From the NCBI RefSeq assembly GCF_000219625.1, contig NC_018217.1, positions 2,480,001 through 2,544,000 of the forward strand: a stretch of DNA of 64,000 nt, in the 5' to 3' direction. A model generated the notes under the pieces. That model was not told where the DNA came from, ran no database searches, and saw only the letters and a program-made list of their open reading frames with translations. The DNA is from Zymoseptoria tritici IPO323 (Eukaryota > Ascomycota > Dothideomycetes > Mycosphaerellales > Mycosphaerellaceae). Shown here in pieces: positions 19,597 to 31,496 of the stretch. Made by a program: the position numbers and the translations under genes. Positions within the stretch are counted from its first letter, which is position 1, and the number at the start of each line of letters is the position of its first letter.

Positions 19597-22366
19597 CTAT
19601 GCGATGTAGGAGTACATGTTTCCTTCCTCACGCTCCATGTAGTCCTTCTCGATCAACCGATCAATGTTCTTCTTGATGTCGCCCATACCAAGCACGCCAC
19701 GGCTGACAGTAGCCTTGATGACCTCTGAAACGAGTTCTTGATGCGAGATGGTCTTGCGACTCTTCATGATGCGAACGATCGCCGCCTGGCACTCGAAGTT
19801 GCGGTCTTCGGCCACACGCATATGGGTCTCTTTGTTCTCCTCCTTCGTTTCCTTGAGCTGGACCTGGTTGATTTTCACGCGATACTTGGGGTGTTCAAAG
19901 GTAAGATTGACGGAGAAGGTGTCGGTGTCGTTGATCTCTTTGCCGCGAGGATTTTTGGTCAGGGGTCGGAGCTTGGCGCAAGCAAGGGATTGAAGTGTTC
20001 GCTTGACTTCAGCTTCCGCTGTAAATCGTTAGCATGGTGTCAGTAGCCGACTTGCTGAAACAACACTTACGCAGACCTGTCTCTGACAAAATGTGCGAGT
20101 AGGAGAGTTGATCACCATCGCCAAGTCCGTTGAACAAAAGCATGACGATTGCCTGGAAGCTTGACACAACAAGTTCTTTGCTACCCTTACCAAATGTAGC
20201 TTTCATCTGGCAGTGCGCCAGAGCGTGCTTCCAATCCAATTTTCGGCCAGTGTGCTTGCTCTTGTAATGCAACTCAAAGTCATCAATGGCGCGCTTGATG
20301 TTGGCAGGAATGATGACAGGAATGTCGGGATATGTTGGCCAGGCTGCCGCAGACAAGATGTTGACGCTGAGGTCAACCTTCTTGCCCTTCTCGAAGCCAA
20401 GACGCTCCTCGAGGCGTTGCTTATACGACTGCATCTCCTCTCGGGCAAGCTCCACATCCTTGAACATCTGCTCCAGATTCTGCGTGAACCCGCTGCCGCA
20501 CTCGGTCTTCAGACGCGTGAGCATACTACGCTCAGCATCCGCCGAGGCGCTGCGTGCCATGAGCAGTCTGCGCGCAAGATCCTTCTTGTAGAAAGCCTCG
20601 AATACGGCTTTACCTTGGACAAAACGGAACAAGTCCAAGACTTGGTCGAGTTGAATATTGATCTCTGCATCTTCGTCGACATCATCATCTTCGTTGTCCT
20701 GCTCCGGAGCTGTTATTGTGGGAACAACTGATGCCGTAATGCTGGAAGACCTCCGCGCCGAGAAGACTTCTGGAATGGCTTTTGCACCGCCCCGGAGTAG
20801 CTGATCAACGTACTTGGCAATCATCTCGCCGACTTTTGTGTTGTCTGTACCATGAGTGGCCTCGCCCTTCTTCGTCTTGTTGATGAAGATCGCGAATGTC
20901 TCTCTGAGACCATGTCCTAGACTCTCATCCCGCTGAAATGCCGTTTGCCAGATGCAGTCAAGCCTGCGTTTCAAGGACAGAAGGTGGATCACCATGTCGT
21001 CTGCCTGATTTGCGAAGACGATGCTTGTTCCTGTTGTGTCCACCCATTTATCGAAAGAAGGGCGCAGATTGCTGCCGAGTCTTCGTCGCTTCAGTAGTGC
21101 GTAAAGCTTGGTCAAATCAGCCACTGCGTTGGTCTCCAGTAATGATGAGACTGCCTCGTAGTCCGTTAGATCAGCCTCTTTTTGCTGAATGAGATGATCC
21201 TCCAGCACAGTGAGTAGCTCTCTCTTGGTACTGCTATCAAGATCATATTCCTCGCATCTCTGCATCTCGCGAGCAATGAGCTTGTCAGATAAAGCCACAT
21301 ACTCCGGCACGGTCTTCTCGCTGATCATTTTGTCGGACCATTCTGCAACGAAGTGCTGACTGCGGCCAAGGAGACTAGGCTCAAAGGAGGCCGAATATGT
21401 AGAGAGGGAATGCAACATGTCGACGCTGCGCTTAAAGAGGTCTTGATCGAGAGACTCCGGCTTCGTCCGATCGACCATGATCAGATCGCAGATCCCGTCG
21501 ACGATCTTTGGTTTGAGGGTGACATTGCTGAATACGACCTCGCGGAATAGCTGTGGAATGAACTGGTCCAGCGTTGGCTTGCTTGAAGAAAGCAGATATG
21601 AGCGATCCAGGAAGAAGAAGATGGCCCGGATGGTGCTCATCTGCTCGGTCCAGCGAGCCCACTCCAACAGAACAGCCTTCAAGACTGTGACATTGTCCAA
21701 GCCAGCCTTCTCTAGCAAAGGCTCTCGCACGTCTCGTTCGATATGGCTCTTACATCTGTTCTCAAGCCTTGAGAACAATGTTGATGCTCCTCCTTGTCTG
21801 CACACATTTTCCACCCCTCGGTACAAATCCTCCTTACTGAAGCCATCCTGACCATCCTTGAATATCAGTGCTAGAGTTTCATCTAGCTGACCCCAAATCT
21901 TCTCCAGATATGCTTTGCTGTCCCAGCTCGTGTTTGTCTTCAAATTCTTCACAACCAGCTTCTTCGCTCCAGTGTTCGGATTCAGGCCAGTCCGCCTTCC
22001 TGACATGCTTGTTCGTCGTGCCTGGGGTGAAGGTGGCGAAGAGCCATTGGTGAGATCGACGACTCCCCCGCTGTTCTGCGCAGGCGACCGAGTGCTGTTA
22101 AAAGTGTACATCTCGCTGAATGCTAGGTTCGTTCGTGATGGTGGCGTTGGTATGTGATCGTGCCTGCGACGCTTGCCGCTGGGTGTAGATGGTTGGAAGC
22201 TTCCGGGCGACTTTTGTCTCTTCTGTGGGCGAGACTGGAAGTTGTGCTGCTGTGAGGAGGTATCGTCGCCGGCGACGGAGCGATTACTATGGTTTCGTTT
22301 GCGATCGGTGGGCGAGGAAGCTGTCCGGTTCGACGTCGCGCTCGGGACGTTTCGAGGCGGATTCAT
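19597..22366 (-). CDS. cul4: Cullin-4-type ubiquitin ligase scaffold
   Basis: Two exons, 22366-20071 and 20018-19597, with an intron at 20019-20070 (GTAAGT..CAG); 905 residues. About 130 disordered N-terminal residues precede the cullin repeats. The cullin homology region includes FEAFYKKDLARRLLM, LKTECGSGFTQNLEQMFKD and, after the splice, EAEVKRTLQSLACAK. The C-terminal winged-helix carries the neddylation site in AAIVRIMKSRK and ends YMEREEGNMYSYIA. That tail and the spacing fit CUL4 better than CUL1 or CUL3, which is my basis for the subtype. CUL4 with DDB1 and RBX1 ubiquitinates chromatin-associated substrates and, in Neurospora, takes part in DNA methylation by the DCDC complex. Length is usual for fungal CUL4. 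Confidence 0.9.
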
Positions 22367-22685
22367 GTGACTGATGTGGTGGGTGTAGTATATTGCAATA
22401 CGACCACTTCCACCCCGGACGCACGATGTCCTATACCGAAAGAGAGGACGGGATGTGTCAAGATTAGACTATGGCGAGGGCCGGAGTGAAGTCATGATGC
22501 TACATCGGTGGAGCTCGGAGCGGGGTGGAGTCCGTCTGGTGATAACGCGGCCGAGGAGCGCAAGGAGATGCATCTTTCGATTCATATGGAGAGTTTTATC
22601 ACAAATCAAACCTACATTGCTCCGAAATGTCGCATTAGGCTATCGACTGTATTATGTGCAGCTATGTACTGTGCGATCGCTGTCA
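22367..22685. other. Intergenic, cullin promoter and 3' flank of phosphodiesterase gene
   Basis: About 320 bases with no convincing frame. It holds the presumed cullin-4 promoter and the 3' region of the next minus-strand gene. Confidence 0.4.
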
Positions 22686-24035
22686 CTACAATCCAAAGCA
22701 ATTGCCATAGTATGACGCCGTGCCAACCCAATCCGAAAAAACTTTCGTGGCTTTGACCTGCTGCGCGATTACATCCAACACGGTGAACTCATTTTTCAAC
22801 ACTCGAGTAGCAATTAGATTCTTCACACTCGAGTAGTAGTATCCGCCATCCTCAATGGAAAATGGACCACTGCGTTCGAATGACCAGGTGATGATCTCGA
22901 GACCAGCCTTCTGTGCGGCGATGGCGTACGAGGAGGGCACAATCGTATCCGTACAATTGTCGGCCGTAATCAACTGGTAGATGGACGGAGCGATAATTTT
23001 GACACCTCGAGCGGCGAGGCCCGGCAACGATGCCACAGCCTCCTGATATCCTTCAGGCGTCTTGTCGGCCCGCTCGTCGAGGTACACAGCCTGGCGAGCA
23101 AACTCGGGCTCGGTGTCGATCCATTGAAAGATATCGTCCGCGAGGAATGATTGCAACCAGACGCGATCGGGGGAAATGTTGAGCTCCTTGAAGGTGTCGA
23201 TAAGTTGCTGGGCATAGATTTGCTGGGTGTAGTTGCCTTGAAATGGCATTTTGACCTCGGGCGTCTTGAGCTCTGCGGTGAAATTCAGACCATACGCCTG
23301 GACCTGGGCAATCTGCTCCTTTAGAGACACCGGTGTTGCGCACTCGTACGCATACAGATTCGTCCGCCAGTCCGGCGTGGTGCCAATCCTGCCAAAGTAG
23401 GGAGCCGCAGAGGTTATGTTCATAGCATGTAACGTAGTTGCTTCCATTTCCGCGCAGAGACTCTTAAACTCAGCCAATGTAAAGTCGCTGGTACAGCACT
23501 TGGCGCTAGCATTCTCGCCGGTAACGTTGTTGTATGGAACGAATGGCTTGGTGCATTTGGCTGCCAGCTCTGGCTTCGAGAGGACGTTGGTAGTGTAGTG
23601 TAGATCACAGTTGGAATGCCGGCAAACGAGCTCTCTGTCAGAAGTGAACGAGACATCACACTCAATGATACCTGCGGGACAAAGATCAGCTAAGGATACA
23701 AAGCCTATCATTACGACTTGCAGCGTACCAGCACCCATACGAGCAGCAGCATCGTAGCCTTCCTTGCTATGCTCCGGAAACATGAGCGGAGCACCTCTGT
23801 GAGAGATGGCGAACTGAGTAGTCTTAAGTGTGTTTTCCTGGCAGCTCTGAAGCTTCTCCTTCAAGGGCCCTTCGTCCATGTTGTCAATTAGCCAAAATGG
23901 TCTGGGCCCGACCTGGACGTTTCGGATGGAAGAAGTGAGAGGCTGCTCGGCATGATGATCTCTGGCCGCGGGTGCAGCGGCCACAGAGCCAATGGCCAGG
24001 AAAGCGACCGCCAAATGCTGTGTCGAGGTGTACAT
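22686..24035 (-). CDS. Secreted glycerophosphodiester phosphodiesterase family protein
   Basis: Exons 24035-23729 and 23671-22686, with an intron at 23672-23728 (57 bp, GTACGC..CAG, a multiple of three and open, so unspliced reading is also possible); 430 residues spliced. A signal peptide (MYTSTQHLAVAFLAIGSVAA) indicates secretion or vacuolar entry. GDPD-fold residues are in place: HRGAP (catalytic His and Arg), FPEHSKEGYDAAARMGAG (Glu), IIECDVSF (Glu and Asp metal ligands, joined by splicing) and VCRHSNCDL. Cys residues and N-glycosylation sequons suit an extracellular enzyme. The family hydrolyses glycerophosphodiesters to glycerol-3-phosphate and an alcohol. The exact substrate is not readable. 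Confidence 0.88.
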   Translation of the reverse strand: MYTSTQHLAVAFLAIGSVAAAPAARDHHAEQPLTSSIRNVQVGPRPFWLIDNMDEGPLKEKLQSCQENTLKTTQFAISHRGAPLMFPEHSKEGYDAAARMGAGTLQVVMIGFVSLADLCPAGIIECDVSFTSDRELVCRHSNCDLHYTTNVLSKPELAAKCTKPFVPYNNVTGENASAKCCTSDFTLAEFKSLCAEMEATTLHAMNITSAAPYFGRIGTTPDWRTNLYAYECATPVSLKEQIAQVQAYGLNFTAELKTPEVKMPFQGNYTQQIYAQQLIDTFKELNISPDRVWLQSFLADDIFQWIDTEPEFARQAVYLDERADKTPEGYQEAVASLPGLAARGVKIIAPSIYQLITADNCTDTIVPSSYAIAAQKAGLEIITWSFERSGPFSIEDGGYYYSSVKNLIATRVLKNEFTVLDVIAQQVKATKVFSDWVGTASYYGNCFGL

Positions 24036-24644
24036 CTTGACGTGAGAAGAAACAAGATCCCCGAATGACTTCTGGCCTCGCTGCTACGACCAACCAACGA
24101 AGCAAGAAGACGAGCTCCAGGATCCGGCGATGCCTTATCTTTTGAAAGAAACAAAGTCCGAGCCCGTGCAGCGAAGCAGCATCATCGGGATGGCGGTTCC
24201 TGCAGATTTAAGGACTATACCTATTCCAGGTGCACGTGGCATGGCATTCGGTGCACAGATTGGTTCCATCTTAGGCGAAACAAGAAGCAGTGGGGATGCC
24301 CAGTGATGCGACGCAGCCAGGAGTGGTGTTCATCGAGGATGTCATGTCCTGCAGAGACGGACCTCCGGCGATTGGTGTTAGCGGCTGGGCATGGGCTGGG
24401 CATTTTGTCTCCACTTTCCATCATCGCTCAAGCCTCACCCGACGTTGGTCACGACTTCGGCTGCAGCGGCCGAGATATTAATGCTGCGTGAACAGGGAGC
24501 TTTTGGGTTGTAGAGGTTTCTCAAGGCCGTCGATGCGTGGCCGCTAGAGGACCTTTTGAATAACTCCTGACAACTCGTCATTATAGGCCAACATACATTG
24601 TAAGTTTTGAACAGAACTTTGGTATACATGCCCAATGACGCTGG
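24036..24644. other. Intergenic, phosphodiesterase promoter
   Basis: About 600 bases between the start of the phosphodiesterase gene and the end of the Utp8-like gene. Short overlapping frames on both strands show no domain. No repeat noticed. Confidence 0.4.
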
Positions 24645-27371
24645 CTAGATTCTGATTCGCTCGAACGAGTACTTTCCGACCGCACGATTCTTTTGTTCGG
24701 CCTCTGCTCTTCTGCTCTTCTGCTCGGCGATATTCCACGATTTGTTCGTTGGAGCCCCAGAGCGTCCCCCCAAAGGCATGGCAAGTTGACCAGTCTCGAC
24801 GGCTGAATCTTCCAGGTTTTGATGACGTTTTCGCTTGAGGGTTGGTGTTTCCAAAGAGCTCGCCGCCTTGCTTATCTCATTGATGCAGTTCCCCAGAGCG
24901 GCGTCCGCGAACAATCCCTCCAACACCGCGCTGATCTCGTAGCGGAGACTCTGCATCAGATCTGAAGCTCTTTCAGGATCGCCGCTCAGACCGACAAGCC
25001 AGCCGCTCAGGCCAATGGCATCAATAGCGCAGCTAAAAAGCGTTGCAATGGTGCGTATTGCCTCGTTCCTTGGTGAGATGTCCTGAACGTTCTCCGGACC
25101 CTTGGCGTGTTCGATCGAGATGTCATCCTCTGGATCAACGTACAGCTTGGTCCATCCTCCGTTGATGAGTTCAAGACGCAGGATAGCGATAAAGAATAGA
25201 ATGTCATCGTGGTTCCACATCAGCGACATAGCCTTGGCCACATCTCTGTGCGGGAATCCGGATAGGCGAGCGAGAAGAACACTCAAGGCCTCACTGCGAA
25301 CAGCCACGCCGCTTGCGAGCATGTCCTCTGCTTCATCCATCTGCGTCTCGGCTGCGTTCAGCTCGGCTTGCAGCTGTGCCTCGTCGTCCACATCGGTCAT
25401 CGCAGCGTCCGCATCGGTGAGCAGTCCCTGGGTTGGAGTAGCGATGCCATCCTCGAGCGACTCCATGACAACTTTCAACCCCTGGACAAGTTCGTACACA
25501 TCCCAGTAGGCGTCGACGGTAATGAGATCGCAAAGCAGCGCAAAGCCTGTGTCGATCTCGTTGATGGCTGCCATTATGTCGCCAGGGGCGATTCGGGGCT
25601 TGGACCCGTCTGCCGAGGAAGCTTGGAGTGCTTGCTGAACATGCGTGGGGGCAATATATCCAGCCAGCAGGAGCCAGCAAATAATGTTTCTGGACCTGAT
25701 CTTCACCACGAGACTGCTTGTGTTCGGGTTGGAGTTCGTAGAAGACGGCCGCCAGGCGAAGACTTTACCGAGAATGTATGAGGCCTTTTTCGTGTCGACA
25801 TGTTGAGGGTCGTATGCGGCAGGTGGTAGGACCCAATCCTCGGTCTGCCGGTCATGTGCGGTGTTCCCATTCGTTAGACCACCGTTGGGTTGGGTGCTTG
25901 TGTTGTCCAAGCGTAAATCCTGTGCGATCAGTGCCTCCAGACCAGAGACGTCGCCGCTGACAACCAGATCGTCCACCTTGGTTGTCCATACCTCCCAACT
26001 CTTCTTTTTCTTCGACGACTTGTCAACCAGACTTAGCGCGTAGGCCTCTGTGGACGCTTTGCCCTTGCCCATGACCTCCGCAAGGAGAGGTCCGTCTGAC
26101 TTGGCATGCGCACTCTCGCTGACAACGTTGCCCAGTTGCACAACCACCAAATCGGGCTGGCGGATAGCAATGAATAGGCTTGGGTCAGAGAAGTTGGTGA
26201 TGATGTCCAGGGGAGTGTTGCGTCCGTTTTGCACGGTCGGCGTGAGAGAGCTCAATATTGAACCAAACTTGGTGTCGTAAACATCGATCCTATCTTCCGA
26301 CAAGGCGACAACGCTCGCTGTTGACAGGCGGGCAAAGCCGCTCACACGAGCCCCTGATTTCCTTCCCAGTTCGAATGATATCCGCGGAGAAGTCCCGGAG
26401 AGATCGTAGAGCGTCAAACGCTTCCGAATCAGCTGGTACAGGGTGCCCGACGCAGCATGTAAATCGTACGTGGCGACATCTTCGTGTGCTTGTTGCCGAG
26501 TGGGAAGATCGTAACTCAAGACCTCATCCAAGGGCGACCGGCTGGGGTTCACTGTGTCTCCCGAAACATTTCGCAATGCATAGATCCGTACTTTTCTAGT
26601 GGTGCCCATTCGCACCACCTGGAGAAGTAAAAGAGGTGTGCCTGTCCCGGTTGACTCCAGTACTGACAAAATGTCTTCCCGATTCTTGAGTAAACCTTTC
26701 CGGGCTGCGTCAAATGTCACCACAGACGAATGTTCGACCTCCAAACCGACCTCCGTCGTAGAATGCTCCCATCTTGACCCTTCAAGATCGCCAGTCAGAC
26801 AGTCAATATTACCGCTGGTATAGAACACCAATACACCGGACTTGCTACTGGGCGAGTCTATATCCTCGCCAAATTGCACAACTTCCAGTCCCGAAATGTT
26901 GCTGTGTCGCAGCTTGCGCTCTCTTTTGGCCGGTGCTCTAGGTTCGCGCTCCTCACTCCTCAGCTTCCCTAGCTCTTCGGTGATATTCACCAGTCGAGCT
27001 TTGGAGCTTGTGACCCCATCGCGCAAAGCGAGGTATGTTCTCCGTTGGGGTTGGGTTGGCTTTGCTCTTTTGCAGTAGATGGAGCATGGCGGTGCGGCGA
27101 GGTACGATTGCGGTGACAGGGCGTATGAGCTGACAGTACTCTGATTCTGGATCTGCTGGACTTTAGCGTGCGTCGATATGGTAGCTAGCAAGACTCTTAC
27201 GCTGTAGATGTTCAAACTCTCGCCGTCAATGCCAACAGCGACCTCATGACGCTTTCTCTTCCTCGAGCCAGAGATACTGTGTATGGGAGCGGCGAGAATT
27301 CGTCCTTTCTCTGCATCGAAGGGTGTCGGCAGAGATGCAATCGCATATGGCTCCTCGATCCCACCGGACAT
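24645..27371 (-). CDS. utp8: Utp8-like small-subunit processome protein
   Basis: Exons 27371-27201 and 27140-24645, with an intron at 27141-27200 (GTAAGA..CAG; open and a multiple of three); 888 residues. The N-terminal part resembles a beta-propeller: EPYAIASLPTPFD, SGSRKRKRHEVAVGIDGE, then SSYALSPQSYLAAPPCSIY. The C-terminal half is helical with an acidic patch (DADAAMTDVDDEAQLQAELN) and a basic tail (KRKRHQN, KYSFERIRI). This matches fungal Utp8, a t-UTP subunit of the U3 snoRNP processome acting in nucleolar pre-rRNA transcription and processing; in yeast it also helps tRNA export. The name rests on layout and remembered N-terminal motifs, so it is probable rather than certain. It is divergent from the Elg1-like gene. 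Confidence 0.7.
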   Translation of the reverse strand: MSGGIEEPYAIASLPTPFDAEKGRILAAPIHSISGSRKRKRHEVAVGIDGESLNIYSVRVLLATISTHAKVQQIQNQSTVSSYALSPQSYLAAPPCSIYCKRAKPTQPQRRTYLALRDGVTSSKARLVNITEELGKLRSEEREPRAPAKRERKLRHSNISGLEVVQFGEDIDSPSSKSGVLVFYTSGNIDCLTGDLEGSRWEHSTTEVGLEVEHSSVVTFDAARKGLLKNREDILSVLESTGTGTPLLLLQVVRMGTTRKVRIYALRNVSGDTVNPSRSPLDEVLSYDLPTRQQAHEDVATYDLHAASGTLYQLIRKRLTLYDLSGTSPRISFELGRKSGARVSGFARLSTASVVALSEDRIDVYDTKFGSILSSLTPTVQNGRNTPLDIITNFSDPSLFIAIRQPDLVVVQLGNVVSESAHAKSDGPLLAEVMGKGKASTEAYALSLVDKSSKKKKSWEVWTTKVDDLVVSGDVSGLEALIAQDLRLDNTSTQPNGGLTNGNTAHDRQTEDWVLPPAAYDPQHVDTKKASYILGKVFAWRPSSTNSNPNTSSLVVKIRSRNIICWLLLAGYIAPTHVQQALQASSADGSKPRIAPGDIMAAINEIDTGFALLCDLITVDAYWDVYELVQGLKVVMESLEDGIATPTQGLLTDADAAMTDVDDEAQLQAELNAAETQMDEAEDMLASGVAVRSEALSVLLARLSGFPHRDVAKAMSLMWNHDDILFFIAILRLELINGGWTKLYVDPEDDISIEHAKGPENVQDISPRNEAIRTIATLFSCAIDAIGLSGWLVGLSGDPERASDLMQSLRYEISAVLEGLFADAALGNCINEISKAASSLETPTLKRKRHQNLEDSAVETGQLAMPLGGRSGAPTNKSWNIAEQKSRRAEAEQKNRAVGKYSFERIRI

Positions 27372-27627
27372 TGCTGCGAAGGAAGAAGGCGTAAAAGGAG
27401 AAATGATTTATGAAGCTCACTTCAGTTCATTCTCGAAGTTCTTTCAGCAGCTTCCATCTTTTTTTGATGCTAGCTCGGAATCTCGGAATCGGGAAGTTTG
27501 GTCGGCGGCTCGCACCGGAGAAACCCGACGCGTCGCCCGCGAAGGCAGTCGCGTAACCTTGACTTCACACTTTAGCGATCGTGAGAGCCCACTTCACTTC
27601 CATTCACTCAACGCCAGTTCCCAATGC
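27372..27627. promoter_or_regulatory. Divergent promoter of Utp8-like and Elg1-like genes
   Basis: The two ATGs lie 256 bp apart on opposite strands, so both promoters must fit here. No canonical TATA box stands out. The open frame running upstream of the Elg1-like ATG into the Utp8-like gene is taken as fortuitous. Confidence 0.5.
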
Positions 27628-30600
27628 ATGGCAGCCGCGGCGATTCACGCGAGAGCTGCTATGTACACGGAGACTGATAAGAATGTTCATCCATTCTTTA
27701 CTCAGCTAGGTGGCAAAGAACCACATCTCGACGACAAGACTCGAGCGAAGCCGATCTTGACAGGCACAAAGCCAACCCTCGAAGACCGGACGCAGACAGC
27801 TGAAACCCATGGGATCGACTCCATCCTCACCGGCCAGACTGATGTTGGACATGACAAGCCGAAAAGAACAGACAGCAAGAGGAAGCCGAAGAGTGAGAAA
27901 GGATCGACGAAACCGAGGAATCAGCCGACTCTGGGAGAGATGATGGGAACAAAGCCGTTGCTACCTCAGAATGGAGCAGCAATCAACACAGATGCATGTG
28001 ACGAGTCAACCAAGAATGCTGGACGACAGAAGAGACGACGTACAAGCCAGTTCGACTCGGTAGAGGTTGGAGCGGATGACAACAGTGGCACGGGCGTAAA
28101 ACCTCCTGATATCGCTTTGCTGCCCAACAAGGACAGAGGGTCACCGCAAGTCCAGATTCTCATGTCGTCACCATTGCCGCCATTAGCAACTCTGGAGAAT
28201 GACGGCCCTCAAAGCAAGGAAGACGAAGTTGTGGTCAAAACGCCACCAAGAAAGGTTCTACGACTCAACGCGAACGGGAAATTCAGCTCTCCGCCGAGCA
28301 AAAAGTCGAACGAAAGCAGTGAACCCGATTCTCTTCCCTCAAAACGACGTGGCCGACCTCGGAAGGCTGCTCGGCAGGCGGAAGCGGTACAACTGTTGGC
28401 CAAGCTGTCGTATGGCACCGATGACGATAGCCGAATCACCATCGGAAGCAAGATCAATAGCATACTACATGGCGAGCTTGAAGTGCCCATCGAAAAGCAG
28501 AAATCACCAAAGAAGCGGACACCGCAGAAGCCGGCACGATCGACGCACCCTCTCTTCCTCGGGAAGGCAAAGGCACCCCCAGCTCTCAAGGCGGAATCTC
28601 CGCGCAAAATGTCCGCCATCACGCCCGGCAAGCTTCGGGTGCAGACCTTGTCCGATCGATTCCCTCATGGCTTGCAAGACGTAAAGGAGCCCGATTTCAT
28701 TTCGACACTTTTGAGAGACCGACTTTTGGTCAAGCAACCAGGTGCACGGGATCCGCCATTCCCAGCAAAAGACCAGGTCCACGTTCGTAGTCCAGCTACG
28801 TACACAGTCAAGCAGCCTATGAGTAATGCGACATTCGACCGGATATGTCACCGTCGCAAGCGCAAGCGCAAGCAGGCGAGAACGCTTGTGCATTCGCACG
28901 ATTCGGTTCTGACTACATTCGCATCTCAATTGAAAACCGAGGACGATCGCCAGGTTCGTCCAGATGGCTTCCACGAACCAAGTCAATCTCTGCGCGTACC
29001 CCATCGGCGTCTCATCTCAGGGGAGCAGATGGCTCAAGAAATCGTCAAAGAGCTCTCGGTACAGATGCCATCCGAGGTTGAGGACGAGCTTTCACTTTCG
29101 TCGTCTGAACGACACATTCATTCGGCCTTGCATCACGTATATGCTGGATTGCCGCACACCATGACGGCTTTCGATCTTTGCAGAGGCGAGCCACTGGCCT
29201 GGACGCAGAAGCACGCCCCTGTTCATTCAGCACATGTGTTGCAGCCAAGAGGCGAGATTGTCGTGTTGAGAGATTGGCTCAAATCACTGTCTGTACAGGC
29301 TGTCGGAGGTGCTGCCACGCAAGTCAAAGCTGGTCCCTCGAAACTCGTGGAGAAAGCAGTGAAGAAGAAACGCAAAAAGAAAGCTGATGATATGGATGAC
29401 TTCCTGATTGACAGTGACGAGGACCTGCGGGAGATGACTGAGCTAAATGAGGCAGAGGTTGAAAGTGGTACCTCCAGTACACGAAGGGCACAAGCAAGTA
29501 TTGTACAAACAGTGCAGGGGAACGCTAAGCTCAGCAACGCTGTCCTTCTGAGCGGGCCTCACGGTTGTGGCAAATCTGCCGCTGCGTATGCCGTGGCCAA
29601 AGAACTTGGATTCAAGGTCTTCGAGATTAGCTCCAGTGAGCGCAGAAGTGGGCGAGACGTCCTCGACAGGGTCGGCGACCTCACAGAGAATCATAATGTG
29701 CGGCATCACGGCACAGTCCAAGAGGACATCTCGACACCGGCCGAATCGACACAGCACGACGAGGCCTTTCAAAATGACCTCGCAAGTGGCAGGCAGGGAA
29801 AGATGAACGCTTTCTTCCAACCTCAGGCGGTCAAAAAGAAGCCCGCCCCTGCACGTGGTGCGTATAAGAGGAGAATACTTTGCTGCGCATGATCGGATAG
29901 CTGATACCTGAACAGTGAATGCCCTGAACAATGCACAGGCAAAGCCAAAGTCCACTCACAAGAAGCTCAAGGCCATAGAAGAGCTTATCGCGAAGAAGCC
30001 GCAGAAAGACCAACAGCAGTCGCTGATCCTGCTCGAGGAAGTCGACATCCTCTTCAAGGACGACAAAGACTTCTGGACGACAGTGATGAAGCTAATGATA
30101 ACGTCGAAACGACCCTTTATCATGACCTGCAACGATGAGGATACAGTCCCGTTCCAGGCCATGGTGCTACACGCAGTTCTGCGTTTCACCCAACCTCCTC
30201 CCGATCTTGCCGCTGACTACTTGCTGCTCGTGGCTGCCGCAGAGGGCCACTTACTTCGACGAGACCCAGTTCTCGCTCTGTATCGCCACAATCGCTCAGA
30301 TCTCCGAGCCAGTCTCGTCGAGCTCAACTACTGGTGTCAAATGGGTGTCGGAGATCCTCGGGGAGGACTCAGCTGGATCTACCAAAGATACCCTCCGGGA
30401 TTGGACAAGGACGAGGATGGCAGAACCCTGAGGGTTGCCAGTGTCCATACATACCAAGACAGAATGGGCTATCCATCGTGCTTTGATGTCACCCCCGAAG
30501 ATGCCTTGCTATGGGCGTGGCACGATCTAGGGATCGAGCCAGCCAGTGCACTTGGCTGGGGAATTGTGGATGCTATTGATGACGCTGGTGTCGCGTGTCC

Positions 30601-31387
30601 CGAGAATCGACGACTACAGCTCAATAAGCTCTCAAGGTTCTCAGATGCTTTGAGTGCGGCGGATGCTTTCTCTGCCTTAGGCCTGCCTGAAAGTGCACCA
30701 TTTGACCCAACATTGCCAGACCTTCCGGACAAGGCTCGTGGTCACTACATCGAGGGACGGACACTACTGCAGGTCGACGAGAGCGTCGAGCGCTTTGACA
30801 CAGCGAGCGCAATCTATGCGGCTACAATACTATCAGCGTATCGTAGTTTCGAGGCCACTGCTGCATCTCCCGAGCAGATCACGAAACGCATCCTCGCAGG
30901 CGCGCTCTCCGACCAGCAGATGCCCGTCAATACAGAGATTCTCAGTCGAGGCTCGTTTGCCTGCTTTGATCCAATCGCAACAATCAGCGAGTCCGCGCTG
31001 TCTGCGAACCCGGGGATCTTCCAGTCGGTCTTCGACGGCCCAATGCGCACTCTCGCTCTGGATCTAGCACCCTACGTCCGCACCATCGTGCAATACGACA
31101 AAGCTCTGGAGGAGCAACGCGAGCGACTCAGTCTACTCAACACCGACGGGCGTGCTTCGAAGCGTGCGAGAACTACCCGCGCTGCCAGGAGTGCGCTCGA
31201 AGGTAGTCAGCGATCAATTACCCGGAAGGAGAGATGGTTCGCAAAAGATCTCGACATGAGTGCGGCATTAGCGACTGGCGGCAGTGGTTGGCCAAGACTT
31301 GACCATATCGCTCCATCTGTCACTGCCAGCTCAAGGGATGGGACAAAGGACGATGGGCCACCAGCCTCCAGTGCTGAGAGTACATGA
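27628..31387 (+). CDS. elg1: Elg1/ATAD5-like AAA+ ATPase (PCNA unloader)
   Basis: Exons 27628-29857 and 29916-31387, with an intron at 29858-29915; 1233 residues. The ATG at 27628 was chosen because the frame upstream overlaps the divergent gene; 27661 (MYTETDKN) is a second candidate. A disordered, basic N-terminus of about 500 residues contains HPFFTQL near the start (possible PCNA-interacting segment), an AT-hook-like KRRGRPRKAARQ, and several KKRKRK-type nuclear signals. Walker A GPHGCGKS is at about 643. Walker B in ILLEEVDILF is at about 780, followed by sensor-1 MTCNDED. The long N-terminus plus a single RFC-type ATPase domain fits Elg1/ATAD5, which unloads PCNA after replication, better than RFC1, since no BRCT domain is seen. 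The C-terminus is basic. Confidence 0.82.
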
Positions 31388-31496
31388 GACCAATCTACAT
31401 CAGTATCATATAGGCAGCATGCATTGCGCTGTGTGGCGCCGGAGACGCGTCGATGTAGACCAATGAAGACTCGCTGTGTCCGATCTATATCTCATC

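Noticed and set aside
27283..27627. Extended N-terminus of the Elg1-like protein from 27283
   Set aside because: It would overlap the divergent gene's start, and the composition is not protein-like until the ATG at 27628.
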